DNA of 64,000 bases, taken from contig CAJVZD010000006.1 in assembly GCA_913019905.1 (NCBI GenBank), positions 1-64,000 on the forward strand. The letters run 5' to 3'. The translations under genes and the position numbers were made by a program. Origin of the DNA: an uncultured Cellvibrionales bacterium (GTDB taxonomy: Bacteria > Pseudomonadota > Gammaproteobacteria > Pseudomonadales > Dasaniaceae). Below are positions 1 to 9,828 of this stretch, piece after piece (within the stretch, counting starts at the first letter, position 1; each line of letters opens with the position of its first letter). The notes below the pieces were generated by a model that had not been told where the DNA came from, made no database searches, and saw only the letters and a program-made list of their open reading frames with translations.

Positions 1-252
1 TTTCATACTTCCCAGATTTAATATCCCAAAATAGGTATTCATTGGTCTTGTGATTGGTGGCCTCTAATACACTCTTACGTGATATTTCAGTTGGGGGGTG
101 CCTCTTTTTCGGGTTTGCGAGTCACTTAAGCTGGCGTAAATTGTTTATTAGAGGGGTGTTGCGTATAAAAGTCTCGTGGCAGCAGCGTATCATTGCGTTG
201 TTGAAATGGTTGATGGTGCACCCCCGGTGAACCCCCAGTAAAAGACAGGCAT
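1..252. other. Window-edge stretch with no confident gene
   Basis: No convincing gene was found. On the minus strand a frame is open from about position 120 to the left edge, but it has no ATG, GTG or TTG start inside the window. It could be the remnant or start of something lying outside. A C-rich patch (gcacccccggtgaaccccc) near 220-238 has no recognised role. Confidence 0.4.
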
Positions 253-277
253 GAAAAAGGCCGCTAAAAAGCGACCT
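253..277 (-). terminator. Rho-independent terminator of tRNA-Met
   Basis: On the minus strand the stem AGGTCGCT/AGCGGCCT (one mismatch) is followed directly by TTTTTC. It lies 17 bases downstream of the tRNA-Met gene on the same strand, where a tRNA terminator is expected. Confidence 0.75.
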
Positions 278-293
278 AAGTCATTGATATATA

Positions 294-370
294 TGGTAGC
301 GAGAAGTGGATTTGAACCACCGACCCCATCATTATGAGTGATGTGCTCTAACCAGCTGAGCTATCTCGCC
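294..370 (-). tRNA. tRNA-Met (CAT), elongator type
   Basis: A 77-nt cloverleaf including an encoded CCA. The anticodon loop reads CTCATAA with anticodon CAT. The D-arm (AGCTCAGCTGGTTAGAGC) and the TPsiC arm (GGTTCAAATCC) are canonical. The body closely matches the elongator tRNA-Met of E. coli as I recall it, not the initiator, which has a different D-arm. The first acceptor pair is G-U. Confidence 0.95.
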
Positions 371-564
371 AAAACCTGTCTACCCTGGATGGGTATTTAG
401 GAGCCGCGTATTCTCGCGATTTGGACCTCTGCTGTCAAGGGTGGTTTGAAAATATTGCACTACCCGGTGAGCTTTCATTCGCTATTTGATCGTATCGGCT
501 ACATTTACGCTAAGTGACGGTGGTTTTTCCAGTGCTTAGGATTTCGAGCGCATTAAACGACGAG

Positions 565-1656
565 TTAGACATTGAATTTAAAGTGAATAACATCACCGTC
601 TTGTACGATATAAGTTTTTCCTTCAAGGCGTAATTTGCCTGCTTCTTTTGCGCCTTGTTCACCATTATGTTCAACAAAATCCTCGTAAGACATAATCTCC
701 GCTTTAATAAATCCCCGCTGGAAGTCGGTGTGAATAACACCGGCGGCTTCTGGGGCGGTGGCGCCTTTTGATACGGTCCAGGCGCGAACTTCTTGAACGC
801 CGGCGGTGAAATAGGTCTGCAGGTTGAGGAGTTCGTACCCGGCTCGAATCACTCGATTCAGGCCGGCTTCTTCCATGCCCAGATCTTCTAAAAATTCGGC
901 TTTTTCTTCGTCGTCCAGCTCTGCGATCTCCGATTCCAGTTTGTTGCAAATAGGCACGACAATCGAGCCTTCTGCAGCAGCAATTTCGGTCACAATGTCT
1001 AAAAACGGATTGTCTTCAAAGCCATCTTCATTAACGTTCGCGATATACATGGTCGGCTTGGTTGTTAACAAATGCAGGCTGGGCAGAATGGCGATTTCTT
1101 CATCAGTTAAAGTCAGGGTTCGTACCGGGTTACCTTCCTCTAAATGCGGGATGAGTTTTTCTATGAGCGTTTTTTGTTCCGCCGCGTCTTTATCTCCGCC
1201 TTTGGCAGACTTAGCTATTCTTTGTAGCTGTTTCCCGATACTTTCCAAATCCGCTAAGGCTAGTTCGATATTGATAATGGTTATGTCTTCGGCTGGGTCG
1301 ATCTTATTGGCAACGTGGATCACGTTTTCGTCTTCGAAGCACCGCACTACGTGGGCAATGGCGTCTGTTTCACGGATATTGGCGAGAAACTGATTACCGA
1401 GTCCTTCGCCTTTGGACGCGCCTTCAACAAGGCCTGCTATGTCGACGAATTCCATGGTGGTGGGTACGACTCGCTCTGGCACGACGATCTCGGCTAACTT
1501 GTCTTGCCGGGAGTCGGGAATTGGAACGATGCCCGAATTGGGCTCGATGGTACAAAAAGGAAAGTTTTCCGCATCAATTCCCGCTTTGGTTAAGGCATTG
1601 AACAAGGTTGATTTGCCTACATTGGGAAGGCCGACGATTCCGCAGTTAAAACCCAT
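565..1656 (-). CDS. ychF: YchF, ribosome-associated Obg-like ATPase
   Basis: A cytosolic P-loop NTPase of the Obg family (OLA1 in eukaryotes) that binds ribosomes and is linked to stress response and translation quality. The P-loop GLPNVGKS is at residues 9-16. The G4 position reads NVNE instead of NKxD near residue 206, the change that makes the family prefer ATP over GTP. The middle is helical, and a TGS domain occupies roughly the last 85 residues. The length of 363 aa is the family norm. It is the last gene of the minus-strand pth-ychF pair, 42 bp after pth. The neighbourhood (pth, rplY, prs) is conserved in gammaproteobacteria. The ATG start at MGFNCGIVG is the usual one for the family. 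Confidence 0.97.
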   Translation of the reverse strand: MGFNCGIVGLPNVGKSTLFNALTKAGIDAENFPFCTIEPNSGIVPIPDSRQDKLAEIVVPERVVPTTMEFVDIAGLVEGASKGEGLGNQFLANIRETDAIAHVVRCFEDENVIHVANKIDPAEDITIINIELALADLESIGKQLQRIAKSAKGGDKDAAEQKTLIEKLIPHLEEGNPVRTLTLTDEEIAILPSLHLLTTKPTMYIANVNEDGFEDNPFLDIVTEIAAAEGSIVVPICNKLESEIAELDDEEKAEFLEDLGMEEAGLNRVIRAGYELLNLQTYFTAGVQEVRAWTVSKGATAPEAAGVIHTDFQRGFIKAEIMSYEDFVEHNGEQGAKEAGKLRLEGKTYIVQDGDVIHFKFNV

Positions 1657-1698
1657 GATGATCTCTCGCTAATAGTGCGCTTGGTTCTGGATAAAATC

Positions 1699-2289
1699 TC
1701 AAGCACGAAAAGTATGTAAGTAATTCATTGCTTTTGCCCAGTCGCCATTAATTGCTTCGGGCAGTGTTCGTATTGACTCGTCAATGGCGTCCGTCATTTT
1801 CTGGTGTTCACCTTGCGGCGCTTTACTGAGTACATATCCGGTCACTTTATCCGCAGAACCGGGGTGACTAATGCCAATGCGCAGCCGGTGAAAGTTTTTG
1901 TCGTTTCCGCATTGGGCAATGATATCTCGCAAACCGTTATGACCCCCGTGCCCTCCACCTTGTTTAAAACGTGCGGTGCCGGTTTCTATATCCAGCTCAT
2001 CGTGGGCGACTAACATTTCTTCTGGGGTGATTTTATAAAAGTTACAGATAGCGGCTACGGAGCGGCCACTGCGGTTCATAAATAGAGTGGGTATTAACAG
2101 GCGTACATCTTTGCCTTCGATAGATAGTCTAGCGGCGAGGCCAGAAAACTTACCTTCTTCTTTCAGTGGTGTACTGTGTTGACGTGCGAGCTCTTCGACG
2201 AAAATCGCGCCGGCATTGTGGCGGGTATTTTCATATTCACGGCCAGGATTACCCAGGCCGACGATGAGTTTGATAGTGCCCAAGCTCAT
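1699..2289 (-). CDS. pth: Peptidyl-tRNA hydrolase
   Basis: Cleaves peptidyl-tRNA released from stalled ribosomes and so recycles tRNA. The N-terminal [20 protein letters not shown] region places the substrate-binding Asn at residue 14 and the catalytic His at residue 24. The HDELD segment follows near residue 97. The length of 196 aa fits the family (about 194 in E. coli). A longer frame begins at TTG 2316, but ATG at 2289 gives the usual N-terminus and has AGAGGG just ahead, although the spacing is short. It lies between rplY and ychF, all on the minus strand. Confidence 0.96.
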   Translation of the reverse strand: MSLGTIKLIVGLGNPGREYENTRHNAGAIFVEELARQHSTPLKEEGKFSGLAARLSIEGKDVRLLIPTLFMNRSGRSVAAICNFYKITPEEMLVAHDELDIETGTARFKQGGGHGGHNGLRDIIAQCGNDKNFHRLRIGISHPGSADKVTGYVLSKAPQGEHQKMTDAIDESIRTLPEAINGDWAKAMNYLHTFRA

Positions 2290-2410
2290 GCCCTCTGTTA
2301 TTTGAAAAACACACAATCGTCAGCATTTTTTGCGAGTCGGTTTGGTGTTAAGTGTACGAAGTATTTTTGCGTTTTTACTAATCGGTTTTGCGAGCAGCGA
2401 TAAAACCGAG

Positions 2411-2445
2411 ATAGTAAAATGGGGACAAAGTCCCCATTTTACTAT
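2411..2445. repeat. Perfect 15-bp inverted repeat between rplY and pth
   Basis: The arms atagtaaaatgggga (2411-2425) and tccccattttactat (2431-2445) are perfect complements around the 5-base loop caaag. No T-tract follows on either strand, so it is not a classic terminator. A second, smaller hairpin (agcggttt / aaaccgct, 2456-2477) lies 10 bases away. Confidence 0.8.
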
Positions 2446-2520
2446 TGGTGCTGATAGCGGTTTATGGAAAAACCGCTACTGGCTACCAAGGTTTCTTTCT
2501 TCTAACCGTTATTGAAACAC

Positions 2521-3180
2521 TTATTCAGCAGCTTCGCTGCCTTCATCTGGCGCTTCACTTTCAGTTCCGGTTTCTTCCTCATCTTCATCACTGCCACCGC
2601 GAGGCGCATTAACCGCGGAAACGAGCAAGTCATGATCTTCGCCGTGAGTTAAGGCGACACTTTCAACGCCTTCAGGAAGCGTTAAGTTAGAGATATGAAG
2701 GTTTTCGCCGACGTTAATTGGGCCCATATCAACTTCAATAAATTCAGGAAGATCTTTAGGCAAACAGCTCACTTCGATGTCGTTCAGTGCGTGTGCGATC
2801 GTGCCACCAGCGCCTTTAACACCAGCACAAATATCTTCATTGATAAAGTGAAGAGGTACATGAATGGTGATCTTGGTTGTTGCGCTGATACGCATAAGGT
2901 CGATATGCATAATCGTTTCTTTCGCCGGGTGACGTTGCATGTCTTTCACAACAACCTGCTCAGATTTACCGTCGATACTTAAGTTAACCAAGCTGGTGAA
3001 AAAAGCTTCGCTTTCGGCCAGTTTAACAATTTCGTTCATGGCAACGGTAATCGGAGTGGGTTCTTTCGTTCCACCGAAAACAATACCGAGAACTTTGTTT
3101 TCCAGACGACGTAGGCGGCGGCTCGCACCTTTCCCTAAATCACTTCTGGTTGCTGCGTTAAGTGTAAATTCGCTAGACAT
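2521..3180 (-). CDS. rplY: 50S ribosomal protein L25 (CTC form)
   Basis: Binds 5S rRNA in the large subunit. It is the long CTC/TL5-type version (219 aa), with an N-terminal L25 beta-barrel (about residues 1-95), a second TL5 domain (about 96-190) and a very acidic C-terminal tail rich in Glu and Asp. The ATG at 3180 is chosen because GGAG stands 7 bases upstream; an in-frame GTG nine codons earlier has no such site. It is co-directional with prs upstream and pth downstream. Confidence 0.96.
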   Translation of the reverse strand: MSSEFTLNAATRSDLGKGASRRLRRLENKVLGIVFGGTKEPTPITVAMNEIVKLAESEAFFTSLVNLSIDGKSEQVVVKDMQRHPAKETIMHIDLMRISATTKITIHVPLHFINEDICAGVKGAGGTIAHALNDIEVSCLPKDLPEFIEVDMGPINVGENLHISNLTLPEGVESVALTHGEDHDLLVSAVNAPRGGSDEDEEETGTESEAPDEGSEAAE

Positions 3181-3360
3181 ATTATGTCTCCTATTTATGC
3201 GAAACACTGTATTACCTGCGACCGGTAATGCAGTGGGACTGCGGAACGACTAATGAAGAGGTCTGGTGGCCTGATCATCCCGGCGTTCCATGGAATCCTG
3301 ATTTTGATTCAAATCAGGACGTTATTAATAAATCGAACTGTTTTATCGCTCTACCGTTTG

Positions 3361-4305
3361 TTATCGAAATAGAGCGGAAATGGACTCTTCGTTGCTAACG
3401 CGTCGAATAGACTCAGCGAGTAAATTTGCCAAGGTTAATTGACGAATTTTGCCACACTTCTTCGCATTGTCTTGCAGTGGTATGGTATCGGTAACCACGA
3501 CTTCATCTAAATGCGAATTGTTTATATTTTCTATGGCCTTACCCGATAAAACGGGGTGGCTACAGTAGGCGACGACTTTGGCGGCGCCGTGTTGTTTAAG
3601 GGCTTCCGCCGCCTTACAAAGCGTTCCTGCGGTATCGACCATGTCGTCGACCATGACACAGGTACGTCCTTCTACTTCACCGATAATGTGCATCACCTGG
3701 GCTTCGTTGGCTTGCGGCCGGCGTTTATCGATAATCGCCAGGTCGCAATCGTCCAACTGCTTAGCCACAGCACGCGCGCGAACAACACCGCCGATATCGG
3801 GAGAGACTACAATCATATTCTCGTAGCCTTGCTTGGTGATATCGTCTTGCAGTACGGGTGAGCCGTAAACGTTGTCGACGGGCACATCAAAAAAGCCTTG
3901 AATTTGTTCGGCATGTAAATCGACGGTTAATACGCGATCGACACCTACCGCTACCATCATGTCGGCTACGACCTTGGCACTGATCGGTACACGTTTTGAT
4001 CGTACGCGGCGATCTTGGCGAGCATAACCAAAGTAAGGCACGACCGCAGTGATGCGGCCCGCTGAGGCGCGGTGCATGGCATCGATCATGACAATCAATT
4101 CCATGAGGTTATCGTTGGTCGGCTGACAGGTTGGCTGCATGATGAATACATCAGCCCCACGGACATTTTCGTTGATCTCTACGGCAATTTCGCCATCGCT
4201 AAACTTGTTAACGTCGATATCGCCGAGAGGAATATGTAATTGAGCTGCGACTTTGCCGGCCAATTCGGGGTTGGCATTACCGGTGAAAACCATCAATTTT
4301 GACAC
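3361..4305 (-). CDS. prs: Ribose-phosphate pyrophosphokinase (PRPP synthetase)
   Basis: Makes PRPP from ribose-5-phosphate and ATP, feeding nucleotide, His, Trp and NAD synthesis. The class I signatures are present: FGYARQDR near residue 96, [12 protein letters not shown] near 130, KRRP near 193, and the PRPP-binding loop DDMVDTAGT near 220. The length of 314 aa matches the family. The start is GTG, with AGGA eight bases upstream. The gene order tRNA-Gln/ispE upstream and rplY downstream is the usual one. Confidence 0.97.
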   Translation of the reverse strand: MSKLMVFTGNANPELAGKVAAQLHIPLGDIDVNKFSDGEIAVEINENVRGADVFIMQPTCQPTNDNLMELIVMIDAMHRASAGRITAVVPYFGYARQDRRVRSKRVPISAKVVADMMVAVGVDRVLTVDLHAEQIQGFFDVPVDNVYGSPVLQDDITKQGYENMIVVSPDIGGVVRARAVAKQLDDCDLAIIDKRRPQANEAQVMHIIGEVEGRTCVMVDDMVDTAGTLCKAAEALKQHGAAKVVAYCSHPVLSGKAIENINNSHLDEVVVTDTIPLQDNAKKCGKIRQLTLANLLAESIRRVSNEESISALFR

Positions 4306-4657
4306 GATATCTGTCCTGCATGTTGTCGAAACGGGGTCAATGGAAATTTCTGTGCTAAATACTTCTCTTTAAATATAGCCTGTCAATATTGTCTATAAAT
4401 ATTGTCTATAAACACTGCGTATACGCACTGCTTGTAAACACGGCCTTGGCATAGAAATTCGTTGCTCAATAAGAAATTTGGAGGAGGGGCGCGGTGTCGG
4501 TTAGTGCCTGAGGCTTGCGCTGCCCTAAACCGTCAGCTTTCTTTTGTTTGGTATCTTCTCTTTTACTTCTATCGTTTCTATCACTTCTTTGCTCGTTGGA
4601 GAAGAGCAAACTTCAATTCAACGATCTCCCCTTAACGTTAGTTAGGGCAGATAAAAA
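4306..4657. other. Leader gap between tRNA-Gln and prs
   Basis: A 352-bp gap without a gene. It holds the candidate prs promoter and a perfect tandem duplication of the 13-mer tattgtctataaa at 4387-4412, just upstream of the -35. Nothing else was recognised. Confidence 0.5.
4356..4386 (-). promoter_or_regulatory. Candidate sigma-70 promoter for prs
   Basis: On the minus strand a perfect TTGACA (4381-4386) is followed after 17 bases by AGTATT, or after 19 by TATTTA, about 50 bases before the prs start. The -10 is imperfect, so this is a candidate only. Confidence 0.4.
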
Positions 4658-4732
4658 TGGCTGGGGTGGCAGGACTCGAACCTGCGAATGCTGAGATCAA
4701 AACCCAGTGCCTTACCACTTGGCGACACCCCA
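4658..4732 (-). tRNA. tRNA-Gln (TTG)
   Basis: A 75-nt cloverleaf with encoded CCA. The anticodon loop is TTTTGAT with anticodon TTG. It starts TGGGGTGTCGCCAAG and ends CACCCCAGCCA, closely resembling E. coli tRNA-Gln. It sits between ispE and prs, as in many gammaproteobacteria, and is probably co-transcribed from the ispE side. Confidence 0.96.
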
Positions 4733-4743
4733 AAAAAACTAGT

Positions 4744-5634
4744 TCAACGTTGCATATTAAGTGTTTTATGTACCGGAGAAATGTTAACTCCATTGGCAAT
4801 AAAGCCCTGCAATTCGTTGGGAAGCTTATCTAAAACATGCTGCGCTGACTCACGGTCGGCAAACTCAGCAAAGATACAAGCTCCAGTACCTGTTAATCGA
4901 GCAGACATAAAATCTTTGTCTGTATCTTGGTTCAAGCCCGTAAGAACTTTGTTTAACCAAGTAAGGGCTGTATCCACCGCTGGATATAACTCTCTGACAG
5001 TCGCTTCACAATCGTTGCGACCACCCTGCTCGAAAACGGCGGCTATTGTGATGGGAGAGCTGTCCCGTGTCAATTGTTTGTGAGAAAATATTTCTGCTGT
5101 TGCGACTTCGCAGGGAGGTTTTATGACGCAATAACATCGTTCCGGTAATTCGACGGCTTGTAATTGTTCGCCGACGCCCTCTGCCCAAGCCGATTCTCCT
5201 CTGATAAACACCGGAACGTCGGCACCCAGCTGCAGGCCCAGTGCCGCTAATTGATCGACGCTGAGGCCCAGTTTCCACAGATGATTCAAACCTAACAAAG
5301 TGGTGGCTGCGTTAGAGCTGCCGCCGCCCAAACCGCCGCCCATGGGTAGTATTTTATCAATTCGAATATCTGCACCAACCGCTCGATCGCTGCACTGTTG
5401 CAGTAGTCGCGCCGCTTTGACGATCAGGTTGTCGCTCTCGGCAACGCCTTCGATGGCTGGGGTCAGGGTAATGTCGGTATCTTCCCGGTTTGCAAAATGG
5501 AGCGTGTCGCCGTAATCGAGTAATTGAAATAATGTTTGTAATTGATGGTAGCCGTCTGGACGGCGACCGGTAATATGCAGCATAAGGTTAAGTTTCGCGG
5601 GCGATGCTAGCGAAAGGGTGGTTACCGCGTTCAT
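4744..5634 (-). CDS. ispE: 4-diphosphocytidyl-2-C-methyl-D-erythritol kinase
   Basis: ATP-dependent kinase of the MEP isoprenoid pathway. It belongs to the GHMP superfamily, with the glycine-rich ATP loop [15 protein letters not shown] at residues 96-110 and the N-terminal [19 protein letters not shown] substrate region. The C-terminal glycine motif reads [12 protein letters not shown]. The length is 296 aa. The ATG overlaps the lolB stop codon (ATGA), implying translational coupling with lolB. Confidence 0.96.
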   Translation of the reverse strand: MNAVTTLSLASPAKLNLMLHITGRRPDGYHQLQTLFQLLDYGDTLHFANREDTDITLTPAIEGVAESDNLIVKAARLLQQCSDRAVGADIRIDKILPMGGGLGGGSSNAATTLLGLNHLWKLGLSVDQLAALGLQLGADVPVFIRGESAWAEGVGEQLQAVELPERCYCVIKPPCEVATAEIFSHKQLTRDSSPITIAAVFEQGGRNDCEATVRELYPAVDTALTWLNKVLTGLNQDTDKDFMSARLTGTGACIFAEFADRESAQHVLDKLPNELQGFIANGVNISPVHKTLNMQR

Positions 5635-6236
5635 CGACTCGCCTTACACTCTGGCTGTAAATCCCAGCGTTTCAGCAGTAGAGTCAATTTGAGGTCTCTT
5701 TTTACGGCAATCGCTTTTCTGGGCAGTATGTGGTTATCAAGGCTTGTTATTTGTGGATAGAGCAAGGTCCAGCCCGATTGCTGAAAGCCTGTATGAGTTG
5801 GATTGATAGAGTAGTGCTGGTTGGGTTCTGGCAGACCTCTTATCCAGTGGAACAGTTCGTCGACAGGAATGGGTAAGCCAATTTCGGACAAAAGATGTTC
5901 CGTATTTCGTGTTTCGACCGCTGACTCTCCGGCTCTTTTTAGGGTGGTGTGATTATTATCGCCGTAGAGATGTGCTGCTCCGGCTCCAAATAGTCCCTGG
6001 ATTCTGATGTCGAAATTATCACCGCATTGTTGCCAATTCAAATAGGCACTGCCGGATTGTTGCTTATCTCTAATGCCGACCTTGCCACTAATTTTCCACT
6101 GTCGGATCGTCTTGTTCGCGCTGAAGTCGGATAGGGCGCTTTCATCCATCTTATTTTGAACGTTGCTACAAGCGGTAACGAGTAGTAGCGCAATCGGGGT
6201 GAGAATGCGTAGGGAGTTTAAAAGGATAGATGTCAT
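5631..6236 (-). CDS. lolB: Outer-membrane lipoprotein receptor LolB
   Basis: Accepts lipoproteins from LolA and inserts them into the outer membrane. The signal peptide ends in the lipobox LVTAC with Cys23 as the lipidated residue. The mature part matches the family pattern ([22 protein letters not shown], then [13 protein letters not shown]). The length is 201 aa. It is coupled by ATGA overlaps both to the TPR lipoprotein upstream and to ispE downstream. The lolB-ispE-prs order is widely conserved. Confidence 0.92.
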   Translation of the reverse strand: MTSILLNSLRILTPIALLLVTACSNVQNKMDESALSDFSANKTIRQWKISGKVGIRDKQQSGSAYLNWQQCGDNFDIRIQGLFGAGAAHLYGDNNHTTLKRAGESAVETRNTEHLLSEIGLPIPVDELFHWIRGLPEPNQHYSINPTHTGFQQSGWTLLYPQITSLDNHILPRKAIAVKRDLKLTLLLKRWDLQPECKASR

Positions 6237-8116
6237 TGATCTGTGCTTTCAGCGCCTGTTGCCGATTGGACAGCTTCCGGCGCTGATGGGTCTGCCGTAT
6301 TGTCTGTAGCATCGTCTGTAGCATTGTTCGTAGAAGGGTCTCCGGCGGGTATTACCGGCTCGTCGACACTGTCACTCGAATTTGGCGCTAAACGTTCGAC
6401 AGTTTCTTCAATAATAACACTGTCGGGGTTACGCTTGAGGGCTTCATTCCAGGTCTGTCTCGCTTTTTGCCGCTGTCCAAGTGACCACAAAACCTCACCG
6501 AGGTGTGCCGCTATTTCCGGGTCGGGAAATACTTTATAGGCTTTGCTCAATAACTCAAAAGATCGTTCCAGATTTCCTCGGCGAAATTCAACCCAACCAA
6601 GGCTGTCCATTATTGCCGGCTCTTCGGGTTTGATCGCCATGGCACGCTTAATCAGGTCATAGGCCTGGTCGAGTCTCGTTGTATTGTTTGCTAGCACATA
6701 CCCGAGCGCGTTAAGAGCCGTGGCATTTTCTGGGTCCAGGTTGATTATGAGCTGAAGGTCGCGCTCCATCAGATCGAGGTCGCTGCGCTTTTCACTAAAC
6801 AATGATCGAACATAAAGAAGATTAGGGTGTTCGGGCTCTATGATCAGTGCTTCGGTAATGAGGTTGTGGCCTTCTTCGTACTGCTTGCTGCGCAGTAATA
6901 ACTCTGCTTCGACGAGATAAATTCGAATGGAGTGTTCGACGTACTGCTGGCGTAGAGCTTGTAGATGTTCGCGGGCGGTTTGAACCAGGCCTTCGTTTAG
7001 GTAGAGCGTAACGATCCTATTAATCGCGACGAGAAAATTTCTTCCAGGCTTGATAATTGAATAGTATTCGATGGCCTGAAGCCAGTCGCCTTGGATCTCT
7101 GCTATTTGACCGAGGTGCAGACGTGCTTCGTCACTTCTTTTACCAACGGCAACGAGGCGTTCGAAGTAATACCTTGCCTGTTCGAAATTTTTGGTTTCTT
7201 TGTTTATTAGTGCCAGTGATAGCAATAGGTCCGGGTCGTTTGGTGTTTGTTGCAATAATAATTCAAACTGGATTTGAGCCTTCGGTATACTCTTTGTCAT
7301 TAGCAGTCGTGCGTATTCGAGTCGAAGGCGTCTGTTGCGGGGCTGCCTCTCGACTGTGGCTTCTAGCCGGGTGAAGGCCTCCTCGTAACGTTTTAGCTGT
7401 TGTAGCATCCGAGCTTCGATCACAACCGCGTTGGTGTCATTTTCGTCGGTAGCAAGTACTTGTTGTATGAGTTGTAAAGCGAGTTCTGTTTCACCTCGCT
7501 GCTGGAGCAATAAAGCCTTTGCGGTGATGAGTTGTGTTTCTTGCGGGTGGGTCGATTGTAATTTATCGATAGCAGATTCGATTTCCTGCAAGGTGGCCGT
7601 TGGCATCGACATAGAGTTTGCAATTATAGCCGCAAAGTTAGTTTTGCCCCCCTGTTCCAGTACGACCGACATGTGTTGAATCGCTTCCAGGGGCCGTTTG
7701 TTTTTTGCCAGAATGGTTGCGGTCGAGTATTGCGCTTCCAAATTATTTGGGTCGACTTCTACCCATAGTTGGGCGGCGTCTAAAGTGGCGTTGTCAGCCT
7801 GTAAAAACTGAGCGAGCCGGGTGGCTCTCGCTACTACGGCTTTGTCCCGCGTAGCGTGTGCTTGTTGTAGGTAAGTGCCCAATGCGATGTCAAAGCGTTT
7901 GCGGCGCACGGCAAACTCGGCGACTAATAAATCGTGAAAGCTGTCATCCGGAAATGGGCGAGTGGGAATTTCAAGCGCTTCTTTTTCAACAATCTTGACG
8001 GGTTCGGCATTGATTGGATTAACAGGCTCGGGAACAGCTGGAGGGGTGGTTGTGCAGCCGGATATTATCAATACCGATGTTAGTACCGTCGCTATTGTCC
8101 ATTGAACTTTTATCAT
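6233..8116 (-). CDS. TPR-repeat lipoprotein (PA4667-like)
   Basis: A 627-aa predicted lipoprotein with signal peptide and lipobox IISGC (Cys21), followed by many tetratricopeptide repeats from about residue 60 to 570 and a low-complexity Asp/Thr/Ala/Pro tail. The last TPRs carry clear consensus (for example ALNALGYVLANN and IMDSLGWVEFRRGN). Its function is unknown. Its fixed place between hemA and lolB in Pseudomonas-type genomes suggests an envelope scaffold role, which is inference. The tail is encoded by a small degenerate DNA repeat (around 6300-6335). Confidence 0.88.
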   Translation of the reverse strand: MIKVQWTIATVLTSVLIISGCTTTPPAVPEPVNPINAEPVKIVEKEALEIPTRPFPDDSFHDLLVAEFAVRRKRFDIALGTYLQQAHATRDKAVVARATRLAQFLQADNATLDAAQLWVEVDPNNLEAQYSTATILAKNKRPLEAIQHMSVVLEQGGKTNFAAIIANSMSMPTATLQEIESAIDKLQSTHPQETQLITAKALLLQQRGETELALQLIQQVLATDENDTNAVVIEARMLQQLKRYEEAFTRLEATVERQPRNRRLRLEYARLLMTKSIPKAQIQFELLLQQTPNDPDLLLSLALINKETKNFEQARYYFERLVAVGKRSDEARLHLGQIAEIQGDWLQAIEYYSIIKPGRNFLVAINRIVTLYLNEGLVQTAREHLQALRQQYVEHSIRIYLVEAELLLRSKQYEEGHNLITEALIIEPEHPNLLYVRSLFSEKRSDLDLMERDLQLIINLDPENATALNALGYVLANNTTRLDQAYDLIKRAMAIKPEEPAIMDSLGWVEFRRGNLERSFELLSKAYKVFPDPEIAAHLGEVLWSLGQRQKARQTWNEALKRNPDSVIIEETVERLAPNSSDSVDEPVIPAGDPSTNNATDDATDNTADPSAPEAVQSATGAESTDQ

Positions 8117-8361
8117 AGAGTCCCAATTCCTGAATCACTAACCGTATTTTTACACAAACAGCGGTCCAAAGTCGCTGTTATTAGCCAATAGACCTGCGAA
8201 TTTTGGATAAGTTGTTGTGTTGATCCACATTTGCTCGGTAACTTGTTAGAATTGTAAGTCATTTGGATTGCGATAATTGAAAAATCGCTCCATTTATTAT
8301 TACTTTACTAACTGATAGAGCTTTCATTGGAAGTTCACTATTGTAGGACGAATAACCTTTT

Positions 8362-9723
8362 ATGGGTTTATTGGCGCTGGGAATCAATCATAAGTCGGCG
8401 AATGTGGCCTTGCGAGAGCAGGTAGCGTTTGATCCCGCAACCATGCCGGCGGCGCTTCAGAAAGGTCTCGTCGAGGCGTCTTTGTCGGAGTTGGCGGTAT
8501 TGTCGACCTGTAACCGCACAGAAATCTTCGCCGTTGCCAATACGGTGGACGATGGCCCCGTAGATTTGTCATTGGTTGAGCGACAGGCCCTGATGTGGTT
8601 GAGCGATTATCACGAGATTTCGCTTGCTGAACTCGAGCAGTGCAGTTATTGCCATTATGATCAGAGTGCTCTGCGGCATATGATTGTTGTTTCGAGTGGT
8701 CTTGACTCCATGGTGTTGGGCGAGCCCCAGATTTTTGGACAGATGAAATCGGCTTTTGCCGTCGCTCAGGAAGCAGAGACGGTAGGGTCGGAGTTAGCGC
8801 GCATTTTCCCCCACGTTTTTTCGGTCGCAAAAAAAGTGCGAACCGACACGGCCATCGGCAAAAATCCGGTGTCTGTTGCTTACGCGGCAGTTAATTTGTC
8901 CCGCCATATTTTTTCGGACTTAAGTGAAAATTCCGCACTGTTGATCGGCGCGGGTGAAACGATTGAGCTGGTTGCCAGGCACCTTGCAGAGGGTGGCGTA
9001 AAAAATATCGTCGTGGCGAACAGAACTCTGGGACGAGCCAAAGAGCTCGCGCAAAAATTTGATGCTGAAGCGGTATTGTTGGCCGATATTCCGGATCAAT
9101 TGGTGAACGCTGATATTGTCATATCTTCGACCGCCAGCCAGTTGCCGATATTAGGTAAGGGTGCCGTCGAGTCTGCTTTGAAACAGAGAAAGCATCGGCC
9201 AATGTTGATGATAGATATCGCCGTGCCGAGAGATATCGAGGCGCAGGTGGATGAGTTAAATGATGTGTATTTGTATACCGTTGATGATCTCACCGAAATA
9301 ATTGACGAAAATCGCCGCAGCAGAGAATCGGAAGTATTGAAAGCCGATGTCATTATCGACGAGGGCGTGCAAGATTACCTTGATCGGTTGCGGTCTCTCG
9401 ATGCGGTATCCACATTGACTACTTTTCGGCGTAACGCTGAAGACATACGAAATAGCGAATTGGAAAAAGCCTTAAAGCAGCTGGATAAGGGAGAATCGGC
9501 CGACAGAGTTCTTAGCCAGATGGCGCGGAACTTGACGAGTAAATTGATTCACAGTCCCAGTATTGCGATAAAAAAAGCTGGCGCTGCAGGACGGGAAGAT
9601 CTGATATCATGGACTCACGATCTATTTGACTTGGAGGTTGGCGAAACACGTTCACAACACCAACATTTTACGCAAGAGAATCACCGCATGAAAACGCCTA
9701 AGAAAAGTGACGTTGGGCAATAA
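8362..9723 (+). CDS. hemA: Glutamyl-tRNA reductase
   Basis: First committed step of C5-pathway tetrapyrrole synthesis: it reduces Glu-tRNA to glutamate-1-semialdehyde with NADPH. The catalytic Cys50 lies in STCNRTEIF, and the NADPH-binding GAGETIELVARHL is near residue 192. The C-terminal dimerisation helix region is present. The length is 453 aa, slightly longer than E. coli (about 418) because of a polar tail. It is divergent from the TPR lipoprotein, with the shared 245-bp promoter gap 8117-8361. Confidence 0.97.
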   Translation: MGLLALGINHKSANVALREQVAFDPATMPAALQKGLVEASLSELAVLSTCNRTEIFAVANTVDDGPVDLSLVERQALMWLSDYHEISLAELEQCSYCHYDQSALRHMIVVSSGLDSMVLGEPQIFGQMKSAFAVAQEAETVGSELARIFPHVFSVAKKVRTDTAIGKNPVSVAYAAVNLSRHIFSDLSENSALLIGAGETIELVARHLAEGGVKNIVVANRTLGRAKELAQKFDAEAVLLADIPDQLVNADIVISSTASQLPILGKGAVESALKQRKHRPMLMIDIAVPRDIEAQVDELNDVYLYTVDDLTEIIDENRRSRESEVLKADVIIDEGVQDYLDRLRSLDAVSTLTTFRRNAEDIRNSELEKALKQLDKGESADRVLSQMARNLTSKLIHSPSIAIKKAGAAGREDLISWTHDLFDLEVGETRSQHQHFTQENHRMKTPKKSDVGQ

Positions 9724-9828
9724 CATAAGTTGTTTGTTAGATCTGCGCAGCAATTTTCAATCTCCAAGTTCTAAAAAAGCTGAAATCTTAACATCGAGAA
9801 ACTACGATAACCCGAGTGCCAAAAAAAC

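Noticed and set aside
1..120. Open minus-strand frame at the left edge, thought to be an integrase next to tRNA-Met
   Set aside because: No start codon inside the window and no integrase motif visible; the tRNA next door is not enough evidence.
704..949. Arg-rich frames antisense to ychF, and similar long frames antisense to mrdA, lipA, IorB-like and P450 genes
   Set aside because: Shadow frames of well-identified genes, with no motifs of their own.
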